DNA of 64,000 bases from Pseudomonas sp. MIACH (GTDB lineage Bacteria > Pseudomonadota > Gammaproteobacteria > Pseudomonadales > Pseudomonadaceae), in the NCBI RefSeq assembly GCF_001269925.1, contig NZ_LHVO01000046.1, forward strand, positions 1 to 64,000, written 5' to 3'. Both the position numbers and the translations under genes were made by a program. The notes beneath the pieces were generated by a model. It was not told the DNA's origin and made no database searches. It saw only the letters and a list, made by a program, of their open reading frames with translations. Shown piece after piece: positions 49,668 through 58,587 of this stretch (positions are counted from its first letter, which is position 1; the number at the start of each line of letters is the position of its first letter).

Positions 49668-50297
49668 ATGAAATACTGGATGGTGTTGTGGCTGGTGCTG
49701 GCTACCGGCGCGGTGGCGGCCCCGCGTAACCAAGGGACGCCGGGGGAGTTCGATTTCTATGTGCTGTCGTTGTCCTGGTCGCCGACCTTTTGCCTGACGC
49801 ACCCAAACAACGAACAGTGTTCGGGCAAAGGCTATGGCTTTGTGCTGCACGGCTTGTGGCCGCAATACGCGCGGGGAGGGTGGCCGGCTTCGTGCGCGCC
49901 GCAATCTACGTTGAGCCGCGAAGAAATGGACAAGGGCGCGGCGCTGTTTCCGACGCGCTCACTGCTCACCCACGAATGGGCCAAGCACGGCACCTGCAGC
50001 GGGCTGGAACCCTTGGCGTACCTGGAGAAAACCGACACAGCCTTGGGCGTAGTCGCCATTCCGCCGCAACTGCAGCCGTTCAACACGCCACCGTCGTTGC
50101 GGGCCCGCGAGATTGAGGCGCTGTTTCGCGAGAGCAACCCACGCATGGGCAACCATGGGCTGGCGGTGATCTGCAAAGGCAAGGTGCTGTCGGAAGTGCG
50201 CGTGTGCCTGACCAAAGACCTGGCTTTCGCGGGCTGCCCACGCAGTGTCAAAACCCAATGCCGCGACGGCGATATCCGGATTCCCGCGCAGCGCTAA
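49668..50297 (+). CDS. Secreted ribonuclease, T2 family
   Basis: A 209-residue endoribonuclease with signal peptide ending GAVAAP, hence periplasmic or secreted (RNase I type). Both catalytic segments are intact: CAS I FVLHGLWPQ (H61) and CAS II LLTHEWAKHGTC (H102, E103, K106, H107). Six or more cysteines can form disulphides. It degrades RNA without base preference via a 2',3'-cyclic phosphate. Its stop overlaps the end of the convergent Rrf2 gene. Confidence 0.93.
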   Translation: MKYWMVLWLVLATGAVAAPRNQGTPGEFDFYVLSLSWSPTFCLTHPNNEQCSGKGYGFVLHGLWPQYARGGWPASCAPQSTLSREEMDKGAALFPTRSLLTHEWAKHGTCSGLEPLAYLEKTDTALGVVAIPPQLQPFNTPPSLRAREIEALFRESNPRMGNHGLAVICKGKVLSEVRVCLTKDLAFAGCPRSVKTQCRDGDIRIPAQR

Positions 50298-50731
50298 GGC
50301 AGCATTGCCACGCGGTAGCGTTCGTCAAAGTCCTCGGCCAACTGCGCCAGGGTGACCTTGCCCAGGCGTTTCAACAGCAGTGCCTGGGCTTGTTCGAAGG
50401 CATCCGTGAGCGCCGCATTTACCGCCTGTTCCACCAGGCACTCGGGGTGATCGGTGGACAGGCCGATGGCGAATATCGAGGGCGTGCCCAGGGCGTTGTG
50501 AATGTCCAGCAGGGTGATTTCACCCAAGGGTTTGCCCAGGCTCCAACCGCCCTGATGGCCCTTTTCCGAACGCACATACCCTTTCTCCTTGAGCAACCCC
50601 AGGGTGCGTCGCACCACCACCGGGTTGGTGCCGAGCATCTGCGCGATGGTCTCCGACGTGGCGCGCTCTTCATGGCGGCCCATATGGATCAGCACGTGGA
50701 GCATGCGCGACAGGCGCGTGTCGTTTCTCAT
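50294..50731 (-). CDS. Rrf2-family transcriptional regulator
   Basis: A 145-residue regulator starting MRNDTRLSRMLHVLIHMGRHEERATSETIAQMLGTNPVVVRRTLGLLKEKGYVRSEKGHQGGWSLGKPLGEITLLDIHNAL, the Rrf2 winged helix. It has a single cysteine (PECLVEQ), not the three-cysteine cluster of IscR/NsrR, so it probably does not hold an iron-sulphur cluster. ATG at 50731 with GAGG upstream. It is divergent from the flavoprotein gene at 50876, its likely target. Confidence 0.88.
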   Translation of the reverse strand: MRNDTRLSRMLHVLIHMGRHEERATSETIAQMLGTNPVVVRRTLGLLKEKGYVRSEKGHQGGWSLGKPLGEITLLDIHNALGTPSIFAIGLSTDHPECLVEQAVNAALTDAFEQAQALLLKRLGKVTLAQLAEDFDERYRVAMLP

Positions 50732-50793
50732 CAATCAGCCTCAGGTTGGGTCCGCCGAAAGTATCGTTCGTAACCCGAAAAGTTGCGAGACTC

Positions 50794-50823
50794 TTGACGG
50801 GCTATTTTTATGTAACTTATGGT
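50794..50823 (+). promoter_or_regulatory. Probable sigma-70 promoter of the flavoprotein gene
   Basis: TTGACG (50794-50799) and TATGGT (50818-50823) are 18 bases apart. A dyad-like CGTAAC-N7-GTTGCG lies just upstream (50769-50787) and could be the Rrf2-regulator operator. Confidence 0.4.
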
Positions 50824-50875
50824 GTGTCGTGAAAGCCCGCGGATAACCGCGTGCACACAACATGGAGTCACTTTC

Positions 50876-51760
50876 ATGATGTACGACGTGATTATCGTGG
50901 GCGGCAGCTATGCCGGCCTGTCTGCGGGCCTGCAATTGGCAAGGGCGCGGCGCCAGGTGCTGGTGATCGATGCGGGGCAGCGGCGCAACCGGTTTGCCGC
51001 CACGTCCCACGGGTTTCTCGGCCAGGACGGCCAGGCGCCGGAGGTCATTGCGGCCGAAGGGCGCAGCCAGTTGATGGAATATCCGACGGTCACCTGGGTG
51101 CAGGGCAGTGCGGTTCAGGTCAACCAACAGGCTGAGGGTTTCGGTGTACGCACCGAACATAGCGGTACGTTTCACGCCAGACGCCTGATCCTCGCCACTG
51201 GAGTGGTGGATGAACTGCCGGCGGTCGAAGGCTTGGAAGAGCGCTGGGGGACGCGAGTGTTCCATTGCCCCTACTGCCATGGCTATGAACTGGACCAAGG
51301 CCGTATCGGCGTCCTGGCAACCTCACCCCTGGCGATGCACCACGCGCTGATGCTGCCGGACTGGGGCACCACCACCTTGTTCACCAATGGTGTGTTTACC
51401 CCGGATGCCGAGCAACAGGCGCAGTTGGATCGACGTGGGGTCAGCGTGGAAAGCGCGGGCGTGCGGCGTATCAGCGGCGAGCGTGCCGACCTGGAATTGC
51501 ACGATGGCAGGGTGTTCAGCCTCGACGGGATCTTCACCCTGTCCCGCACGCGCATCAGTCCGTTGGCCGAACAACTGGGCTGTGAATTGGCCGACGGCCC
51601 CACCGGGCCTTATCTGCACACCAACGACACTCGCCAGACCTCGGTGCCTGGCGTGTTTGCCTGTGGTGATACGTCCCTCGCCGCCGGGTCCGTTGCGCTG
51701 GCCGTGGGCGAGGGCGTACGCGCCGGGGTGGGCGCACATTTCTCGTTGATCAACGCGTGA
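50876..51760 (+). CDS. Thioredoxin-reductase-like FAD/NAD(P) oxidoreductase
   Basis: A 294-residue flavoprotein with FAD motif VIIVGGSYAGLSAGLQLARA and the redox-type CPYC in RVFHCPYCHGYELD. The C-terminal FAD contact is VPGVFACGDTSLAAGSVALAVGEG. The NAD(P) motif is weak (IGVLATSPLAMHHALML in place of GxGxxA), so the cofactor or partner may differ from true TrxB. Divergent from the Rrf2 gene, a common pairing. Two adjacent ATGs (50876, 50879) share a GGAG site. Confidence 0.85.
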   Translation: MMYDVIIVGGSYAGLSAGLQLARARRQVLVIDAGQRRNRFAATSHGFLGQDGQAPEVIAAEGRSQLMEYPTVTWVQGSAVQVNQQAEGFGVRTEHSGTFHARRLILATGVVDELPAVEGLEERWGTRVFHCPYCHGYELDQGRIGVLATSPLAMHHALMLPDWGTTTLFTNGVFTPDAEQQAQLDRRGVSVESAGVRRISGERADLELHDGRVFSLDGIFTLSRTRISPLAEQLGCELADGPTGPYLHTNDTRQTSVPGVFACGDTSLAAGSVALAVGEGVRAGVGAHFSLINA

Positions 51761-51858
51761 AGCCATTGCCGCCGCAGGGGCATTTTGTTCAATACCGCTG
51801 CGCGCGGGCCTTATACCGTGGAGCCCTGTTTACGCCTCATCATAAAAAGGGAACCGCA

Positions 51859-52446
51859 ATGAGCTTGATCATCTCCATGGCCGCCTTCGCCCTGGCCACG
51901 TCCATCACGCCGGGACCGGTCAATGTGGTCGCCCTGAGTTCAGGGGCGCGCTTCGGTTTTGTCGCCAGCCAGAAGCATGTGTTCGGTGCTGCCGTTGGCT
52001 TTACCTTGCTGCTGGTGCTGATCGGCCTGGGTTTACACGAGGTGCTGGTGCGCTGGCCAATACTGACCCAGCTGATCCAGTGGGGCGGGGTGGCTTTCCT
52101 GCTGTACATGGCCTGGAAACTGGCGGTGGATGATGGCCGGCTCGACGCGGATGGCGGCGCCACCGCGCCGTCGATGCTCTATGGCGCGATCATGCAGTGG
52201 CTCAACCCCAAGGCCTGGCTGGCCTGTGTGGCGGGCATGGGCTTGTTTGTGGCCGACGGCGACGCGGCGCAGGTCTGGCTGTTTGCCGGCCTCTACCTGG
52301 TGATCTGCTACCTGTCAGTGGCGTGCTGGGCCTATGCCGGGACCTTCCTGCGCCGCTACCTGGACAATCCCCACGGCGTGCGCCTGTTCAACCGCTCAAT
52401 GGCCGCGTTGCTGGTGGCCAGTGTGGGTTATTTGCTGATGGCTTGA
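51859..52446 (+). CDS. LysE-family amino acid exporter
   Basis: A 195-residue, six-helix transporter. It starts MSLIISMAAFALATSITPGPVNVVALSSGARFG, with the LysE/RhtB signature TPGPVN, and has MQWLNPKAWLACVAGMGLF. It exports an amino acid or similar molecule. ATG at 51859 has AAAAGGGA upstream; the longer frame from 51757 is not family-like. Its 3' end overlaps the convergent AraC-type gene by 59 bases; such regulators often control the neighbouring exporter. Confidence 0.88.
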   Translation: MSLIISMAAFALATSITPGPVNVVALSSGARFGFVASQKHVFGAAVGFTLLLVLIGLGLHEVLVRWPILTQLIQWGGVAFLLYMAWKLAVDDGRLDADGGATAPSMLYGAIMQWLNPKAWLACVAGMGLFVADGDAAQVWLFAGLYLVICYLSVACWAYAGTFLRRYLDNPHGVRLFNRSMAALLVASVGYLLMA

Positions 52447-53275
52447 GCACCTCGCGGTATTGCCCGGGCGTGGCCGCGAAATGCTGCTTGAACGTGCGCT
52501 GGAAGTGCGCCTGGTCGGCAAAGCCCGCAGCGAGGGCCACATCGGCGATCAACTCGCCATTGCGCAACCGGGTGCGGGCAAACTGGATGCGTTGGTTGAC
52601 CAGAAACGCGTGGGGCGTGAGCCCGTAATACTGCTTGAAGGCGCGGATCAGGTACGACGGCGACAGTTCGGCCGCCAGGCAGATGTCGTCGAGTTTCAAC
52701 GCCTGGGTGCAGTGCTCGCGGATGTACTCGGCGGCCCGCTCCAGCTTATGGTTGACCTCGCGTACCGGCGTGGGTGAGGGGTTCAGGCGCTGCTGGACTT
52801 CAGTGAAGTAACTCACCAGTGCACTCTGTTTTTGCAGGAGCTCGGCCTGTTCATTCACCAGCATTCGGTATAACGCCAGCAAGCCGCTGTACAGCAGCGG
52901 GTCACGGGTATGCGGCGTATTGAAAGCGCGATAACCCTGGTCGGTGCTGAAGCCCAGTTGGTACTGTAATTCGGTCAGCCAGGGCGTATCGAGGTAGAGC
53001 ATGTGATAGGACCAGGGCTGGTCGTGGATAGGGTTGCAGGCATGCACATCGCCCGGGTTCATCAGCACCACCGTGCCGGCGCTGATCAGGAACGTATCGG
53101 CGCCGTGATGGTAATAGCTGCGCCCGGTGGTGATCGCGCCGATAGAAAAATGCTCATGAGCGTGCCGGGTATAAGTGACCTTGCGCCCGTCGGCGATGGT
53201 ACGCGCTTCGATGAACGGCAGGCGCTCGTCGCGCCAGAAGCGCGGTGCGGCGGGGCAGAGGGCGGTCATCGTCAT
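52388..53275 (-). CDS. AraC-family regulator with cupin sensor domain
   Basis: A 295-residue regulator. The N-terminal AraC-binding cupin has HAHEHFSIGAITTGRSYYHHGADTFLISAGTVVLMNPGDVHACNP. The C-terminal double helix-turn-helix is LKLDDICLAAELSPSYLIRAFKQYYGLTPHAFLVNQRIQFARTRL, IADVALAAGFADQAHFQRTFKQHFAATPGQYRE. ATG at 53275 has a GGAG site. It likely regulates the convergent LysE exporter; the two genes overlap tail to tail. Confidence 0.9.
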   Translation of the reverse strand: MTMTALCPAAPRFWRDERLPFIEARTIADGRKVTYTRHAHEHFSIGAITTGRSYYHHGADTFLISAGTVVLMNPGDVHACNPIHDQPWSYHMLYLDTPWLTELQYQLGFSTDQGYRAFNTPHTRDPLLYSGLLALYRMLVNEQAELLQKQSALVSYFTEVQQRLNPSPTPVREVNHKLERAAEYIREHCTQALKLDDICLAAELSPSYLIRAFKQYYGLTPHAFLVNQRIQFARTRLRNGELIADVALAAGFADQAHFQRTFKQHFAATPGQYREVLKPSANNPHWPPATRPLSG

Positions 53276-53348
53276 GGGCACGACTCCAGGGCAGGCAAGA
53301 TCGGTAACCAATCGTTGCACAGACCCTGGCCTTTGTGTAGCCGCTGGC

Positions 53349-56300
53349 CTAATAGGGTTTCAGGTTGTGCAAGCGCTCGCTTCGCCTTGTGTTGATCAAC
53401 AGAACCTTTTCTACATGGTTGAGGTTCTGCGTGGACTCACTCAGGTCCTGGTGGCTGCTGAGCAGGCATTGGTCAACGACCGTCCTGGCAATCGCTTCCA
53501 GTCGTGCCGATTGCCAGGACTTTGGTATGGCAGCAGGGTCGCCCTGGGTATCGGTGATGGGGGTTGTATCCAGGGGGTGGAGCAGGACCTGCGAGCGGGC
53601 GTCCGCCAGGGGCTCGGACCCCGTGAGGTAGGCGTTCCAATCGATCTGCAACTCTAGCGGGCCTGCGGCGACCGGGTCACTCAGCAATCCCGGAGGTGGG
53701 TTGACCAGCCGCGTGATCAGCATCTGCTTGGGAAGCAGTTGCAGCAGGTAGTGATCCCGCTGATAGCGAACACGCAACAGGCAGCCAAAATGTGCGGTGA
53801 TCATCGTGTTCGGGGCACTCGGCGACGGTTTGCGTAACAGCAACAGTTCGATGTCTCCCTGCTCCAGGCTGACACGCTTGGGCAATGGCAGGCAGGACAG
53901 CAGGTAAGCGATGTACACGGTATAGCTTTCGCGCATGGATTTGAGCGCGGCGTTGAAGTTTTCATCCGCGTTGTGGTCCTTGAGCGCGCTCAAGGGGGGC
54001 GAGAACCTGTCGACACGTACCTGCGGCAGAATCGCCCTCCAGCGCTCCATGTGCTTCAACTCCCCGGCCAGATACAGTTCAGCCAGCGAAAAGGAAATAT
54101 TCAGGCTGCTGACTTGCGGGTAGCGAGTACCTGGCGGAAGGAAGGGCACTGACATGAACACTGTTTTGTCCAGGTTAGCGTTACCTGGATAGACCTCACG
54201 CAGGTACCTCAATGCCGCCTCCTTCTGATCCGGATAGGGTGTGTGCAGCGATCCGAAGGCATCGTTGAGTGTGCGCTTTTGTTTCTCATAGGTGCGCACG
54301 GCGAGCTCGCGCTTAAAGGGCAGGTCCGTGTCCGTCGCATCCACCACGCCATTGGCACGCGCCCAGTCCAGGACGGGATCGACCGTAGGGGGCAGCGCCC
54401 AGAACTCCCGGTTAAGCGTCGTAGCAGGGTTATGGACCAGGGTCATGATGTTCTCAAGGGTCATGTGCCGGCTGGCGCCTGGGGTTCTTAGTTCGATGAA
54501 ATCGACGAACTGCTTGAACACGACCCAGTTCTGGTTACACAGGTAGGGCAGTGTTTCGGAGATGTTGCGCACCAGGAATTGCGGGGCGCTGCCGCTGAGT
54601 AACAGATGCGCGGCCAGTGGGGCGCCTTCCAGCAGGGTCAGGCGTAGGAGGGCTTCAAGATTACTGCGCACCGCTGCGCAGTCGTCACCCCAGTAGTAAG
54701 CGCTATCGATGGCCAGGCCGCCGACCAGGTTGCGTTGTGTGCCGGCCTGTTCATCCAGGCTCAGAATCAGTGCGCTGAGCAGCAGTGTCTGCCGGCGGTG
54801 TTGGGGCGTTGTGCCGTGCAGTGCCGCCGCGGACCACTTGACCAGGGTGCTCAGGCGGTCAGCCAATCGCTGGCTGCGGTGACTCTGCACAATCTGGTTC
54901 AGCAGTATGTCGGCTTCGGCGCGAATCATGGGTGCGCTCTTGTCGGCCCAAAAAGGTTCGCCGAGCCATGTGAACAGTGGCGCTCCCTGCTCCTGTGCAA
55001 AGGCCTGCTGCGCTTCAAATACCTGGCGGCGTTGTGCGCTGGATAACGTCAGCAAAGACGGCTGCGGCTGGCCTAAACCCTGCCAGTAATTGCCCAGACG
55101 CGGGGTTGCAGCCCTGACGGCCTTCAAGTAATGAGCCGCCTGCTGGGCCTGGTCTGCGGTCTTCACTTCGGTCATGCGCAGGAACTTCATCAACTGCTTG
55201 AGGGAGGCCTTCATATCGCTGCGCAGCTCACCGCCCAATCGTTTAGCCAACTCCTGCAAGAGCGTGACATAGCGTCTGAGTGATGGACTGCCAGCGACAT
55301 CGTCGGTGAGCTTCTTGCGCTTGCCATCCCTGTCGTCCGCGCCTATGTAGCCATCTTCAGTCAGCAGTACCAAGGCCTTCTCATCGTCGATATTGCGTTT
55401 TACGCAAATGGCGACAAAGGATGGGTGCCTGATCATCTTCAGCAGTCTTTCAGCGCTCTCTTCCAGCAACTGGTAGAAAATGGAGTCGGTATCCAGCTCG
55501 ATGGTATCGTCGAGCTCAATCTTTTCATCGGGTTGTTTGCCCGTGCTGACGCGCTCCAACTCCGTCTGCAGGCGATTAAAGTTATTCAGGGCGCTCAGGC
55601 TGTTCTGTTTGCGCTTGAGCCATTCCACATCTTGGGCCGCTTCACCGCAGTAAGGCTGCTCAGGCACGGATGACTGGCGCAGGCGCGCGATCAGGGCTTG
55701 CACTTCGCTGGCTTGGATGGGCACGTCAATGGCATAGAAGTGCATGAGTTCCGCCAGGCTCAGGCTGTTATTGGAAGCTACCTGTTCTCCCAGCAAAGCG
55801 GCATATTGCGCCAAGCGAATCAGCCGACCCGCCACGGGCGCGCCGCCCAGGTGTGTACGCAAGCTGACGCTGGTGCCCTGATTCTCAAGGGCGGAGCTGC
55901 GCAAGGAATGATCCTCGCCGGAATAAATAAAGTACTCATCGTGACTCAGTGGCGTTTGGAATGTTTGCGTGAAATCGATCGAATTAATCACGCTCTGCAG
56001 CAATTGCGCCGCCTCGTTCAAGGTGCGTGCTACGTAGGAGTCCGACCTCAGCGTGAGGCGCTGACGGTAGGCGAGATAGCTGTCGTGGGGTTCATCTGCG
56101 GCGGCTGCGCTGTCCATGCAGGCTTCGAGCGTATCGGCCAGTTGCAGCAAATCCAGGTGCTGGGCTTCAAGTTCATGGCGTGTCGCTGAATGCGCGCGGC
56201 CATTCTCGCCAACAGTTGGAAAGGCACGGTAGGCCTGCAGCTCATCGACGATCACCCGCGCCTGGATGTGGTTTTGCGGCAACCTGTAACCGTAGAACGC

Positions 56301-56795
56301 CAGCGTTAACTCAAGTGGCAATTCAAATGTACTCAGGCCGTTTGGCGGGTCGATATAGGGCACGCCCAGTTGGTTTGGATCAATGATCTCGCAGATGCCC
56401 AGGATCGGTACGGACACGTCCTGCCAACCCAGGTCGTCATGAAGATGAAATACCTTGGGTACCAGTTGATCGTGTTGAATGACCTTGGTGTGCAGGGCCC
56501 CCCCTATGACCCTGATACTTCGATACTCCAGGTGCTGGGTGTCGGCCCATGCCAGGAACACGCTCTGGTTGATGGCTTTGCCGAACAGCACCATCCACTG
56601 GCCGAGCCTGGACTGTCGGTCGACCTTGATAAACGCGGGAGGCCCCTGCTGGGACCAATTGTGCGGTACAACGGGCGACAGCAATGCAACCAGGTTGTTG
56701 ATCAGCGTCAGATCATCCTGGGTGGCAAACGAGACGGGGCTGGCAGGCAGCGGCTGGATCGCCGCAGCGGCAATCAGCGGGGCAAATTCGTACAT
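53349..56795 (-). CDS. Large orphan protein of unknown function (1148 residues)
   Basis: One uninterrupted frame with GGAAC before the ATG at 56795. It has no standard signal peptide (a mild hydrophobic stretch APLIAAAAIQPLPA at 5-18) and no membrane helices. An acidic low-complexity patch lies in the middle (IELDDTIELDTDS), and most of the rest looks helical. The segment LLLSGSAPQFLVRNISETLPY...IELRTPGASRHMTLENIMTLVHNPA...DWARANGVVDATD reminds me, from memory only, of the middle part of very large Pseudomonas toxin-like proteins. No catalytic toxin domain is recognisable. GC is visibly lower than in the neighbours (a sampled line is about 52%). Separated from yejF by 177 bases on the same strand. 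Confidence 0.75.
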   Translation of the reverse strand: MYEFAPLIAAAAIQPLPASPVSFATQDDLTLINNLVALLSPVVPHNWSQQGPPAFIKVDRQSRLGQWMVLFGKAINQSVFLAWADTQHLEYRSIRVIGGALHTKVIQHDQLVPKVFHLHDDLGWQDVSVPILGICEIIDPNQLGVPYIDPPNGLSTFELPLELTLAFYGYRLPQNHIQARVIVDELQAYRAFPTVGENGRAHSATRHELEAQHLDLLQLADTLEACMDSAAAADEPHDSYLAYRQRLTLRSDSYVARTLNEAAQLLQSVINSIDFTQTFQTPLSHDEYFIYSGEDHSLRSSALENQGTSVSLRTHLGGAPVAGRLIRLAQYAALLGEQVASNNSLSLAELMHFYAIDVPIQASEVQALIARLRQSSVPEQPYCGEAAQDVEWLKRKQNSLSALNNFNRLQTELERVSTGKQPDEKIELDDTIELDTDSIFYQLLEESAERLLKMIRHPSFVAICVKRNIDDEKALVLLTEDGYIGADDRDGKRKKLTDDVAGSPSLRRYVTLLQELAKRLGGELRSDMKASLKQLMKFLRMTEVKTADQAQQAAHYLKAVRAATPRLGNYWQGLGQPQPSLLTLSSAQRRQVFEAQQAFAQEQGAPLFTWLGEPFWADKSAPMIRAEADILLNQIVQSHRSQRLADRLSTLVKWSAAALHGTTPQHRRQTLLLSALILSLDEQAGTQRNLVGGLAIDSAYYWGDDCAAVRSNLEALLRLTLLEGAPLAAHLLLSGSAPQFLVRNISETLPYLCNQNWVVFKQFVDFIELRTPGASRHMTLENIMTLVHNPATTLNREFWALPPTVDPVLDWARANGVVDATDTDLPFKRELAVRTYEKQKRTLNDAFGSLHTPYPDQKEAALRYLREVYPGNANLDKTVFMSVPFLPPGTRYPQVSSLNISFSLAELYLAGELKHMERWRAILPQVRVDRFSPPLSALKDHNADENFNAALKSMRESYTVYIAYLLSCLPLPKRVSLEQGDIELLLLRKPSPSAPNTMITAHFGCLLRVRYQRDHYLLQLLPKQMLITRLVNPPPGLLSDPVAAGPLELQIDWNAYLTGSEPLADARSQVLLHPLDTTPITDTQGDPAAIPKSWQSARLEAIARTVVDQCLLSSHQDLSESTQNLNHVEKVLLINTRRSERLHNLKPY

Positions 56796-56797
56796 GA

Positions 56798-56850
56798 ATG
56801 AAGTTCCGTTTCAAGGTTGCTCAAGAAAACGCTCTTGAGCGGAACTTCAT
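56798..56850 (-). promoter_or_regulatory. Hairpin covering the ribosome site of the 1148-residue gene
   Basis: ATGAAGTTCCG (56798-56808) and CGGAACTTCAT (56840-56850) are perfect 11-base inverted arms. A second perfect 8-base stem, GCTCAAGA/TCTTGAGC (56819-56840), lies within the loop. In the transcript, the arm nearest the gene contains the GGAAC ribosome site and ends three bases before the ATG, so folding should hide the site. Confidence 0.6.
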
Positions 56851-56972
56851 GTTCGGGCGTTTCTACCCGTGCTTGATAGCCTGCGCCATCCGCAGTTGCT
56901 GTAGGTCGAGTAGGCAGTCGCAGTGATCCGATTGTGCGGCACACCCACGCCGGACGTGGGCATGCTGATCGC

Positions 56973-58586
56973 TCAGAGGGGCTCTGGGCACGGCACTAGA
57001 AAGGCAGCCTCCAGCAGTTGGCGCGTATACGCATGCTGCGGATCGGCAAAGATCGCCCGCGCATCGCCCTGTTCCACCACCTGCCCCTGCTTGACCACCA
57101 TCAACTGGTGACTCAGGGCTTTCACCACCGCCAGGTCATGGCTGATAAACAGGTAGGTCAGGTTGTACTTGGCCTGCAGGCTGCGCAGCAATTCCACGAC
57201 CTGGCGTTGGACCGTGCGGTCCAGCGCCGAGGTCGGTTCGTCCAGCAGGATCAGGCGCGGCTTTAGCACCAGCGCGCGGGCGATCGCGATGCGTTGGCGT
57301 TGGCCACCGGAGAATTCGTGGGGGTAGCGATGGCGGGACTCAGGGTCCAGGCCCACTTCCTTGAGCGCCGCAATAATCGCGGCTTCCTGCTCGGCAGGCG
57401 TGCCCATCTTGTGAATGCGCAGGCCTTCGCCGACGATCTCGCTGACGCACATGCGTGGGCTCAGGCTGCCGAACGGGTCCTGGAACACCACCTGCATTTC
57501 CCGGCGCAACGGGCGTACCTGTTGCTGGGTCAGCGTGTCCAGTTGCTGGCCTTCGAAACGAATCCCGCCCTTGCTGGCGATCAAGCGCAAAATCGCCAGG
57601 CCCAGGGTGGATTTGCCCGAGCCGCTTTCGCCGACGATGCCCAGGGTCTGGCCCTGGGGCAGGCTGAAGTTGATCCCGTCCACGGCCTTGACGTAATCGA
57701 CGGTGTTGCGCAAAAAGCCTTTCTTGATCGGGAACCAGACTTTCAGGTCATCGACTTCCAGCAACGGCGGCCCGACTTCGTTGGTGGCCGGGCCACCACT
57801 GGGCTCGGCCGCCAGCAGTTCCTGGGTGTAAGGGTGCTGGGGCGACTGGAACAGCGTCTCGCACTCGGCCTGCTCGACGATGCAACCTTGCTGCATCACG
57901 CACACCCGGTGAGCAATACGCCGCACCAGGTTCAAGTCATGGCTGATCAACAGCAAGGCCATGCCCAAACGCGCCTGCAACTCCTTGAGCAGTTCCAAAA
58001 TCTTCAACTGCACGGTGACGTCGAGGGCGGTGGTCGGCTCATCCGCGATCAACAGTTCCGGCTCATTGGCCAGGGCCATGGCGATCATCACCCGCTGGCG
58101 CTGGCCGCCCGACAGTTCGTGGGGCAGGGCCTTGAGCCGTTTGTGCGGCTCGGGAATGCCCACCAGCTCCAGCAACTCCAGGGTGCGTCGGGTCGCGACC
58201 TTGCCGGTCAGGCCCTTGTGCAGGCCGAGCACTTCGTTGATCTGCTTTTCGATGCAGTGCAGCGGGTTCAACGAGGTCATCGGCTCCTGGAAAATCATCG
58301 CGATACGGTTACCGCGAATATGCCGCAGGGTCTTTTCCTTGAGGGTCAGCAGGTCTTGCCCGGAATAGGCGATGGTGCCGGATGGGTGCCGGGCCAGCGG
58401 GTAGGGCAGCAGGCGCAGGATCGAGTGCGCGGTCACCGATTTGCCGGAGCCGCTTTCGCCGACCAGGGCCAGGGTTTCGCCGCGCTTGATATCGAAGCTG
58501 ACGTTGTTGACCACGCGGTGGTGATGCTCGCCCGTGACGAACTCGACGGAGAGGTCGCGGATTTCGATCAGATTGTCCTGATTCAT
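56973..58586 (-). CDS. yejF: Peptide ABC importer ATP-binding protein (double domain), YejF/NppD
   Basis: A 537-residue fusion of two oligopeptide-type ATPases. The first has Walker A GESGSGKS at 43-50, signature LSGGQRQR and LLIADEPTTALDV. The second has GESGSGKS near 325, FSGGQRQR and LILLDEPTSALD. Both also carry the oligopeptide-family HPYTQELL/HAYTRQLL segment. It powers the YejABE/NppA1A2BC importer, known for microcin C in E. coli and for peptidyl-nucleoside antibiotics in P. aeruginosa. ATG at 58586 has a GAGGAAA site and lies 1 base from the yejE stop codon. Confidence 0.92.
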   Translation of the reverse strand: MNQDNLIEIRDLSVEFVTGEHHHRVVNNVSFDIKRGETLALVGESGSGKSVTAHSILRLLPYPLARHPSGTIAYSGQDLLTLKEKTLRHIRGNRIAMIFQEPMTSLNPLHCIEKQINEVLGLHKGLTGKVATRRTLELLELVGIPEPHKRLKALPHELSGGQRQRVMIAMALANEPELLIADEPTTALDVTVQLKILELLKELQARLGMALLLISHDLNLVRRIAHRVCVMQQGCIVEQAECETLFQSPQHPYTQELLAAEPSGGPATNEVGPPLLEVDDLKVWFPIKKGFLRNTVDYVKAVDGINFSLPQGQTLGIVGESGSGKSTLGLAILRLIASKGGIRFEGQQLDTLTQQQVRPLRREMQVVFQDPFGSLSPRMCVSEIVGEGLRIHKMGTPAEQEAAIIAALKEVGLDPESRHRYPHEFSGGQRQRIAIARALVLKPRLILLDEPTSALDRTVQRQVVELLRSLQAKYNLTYLFISHDLAVVKALSHQLMVVKQGQVVEQGDARAIFADPQHAYTRQLLEAAFLVPCPEPL

Positions 58587-58587
58587 C

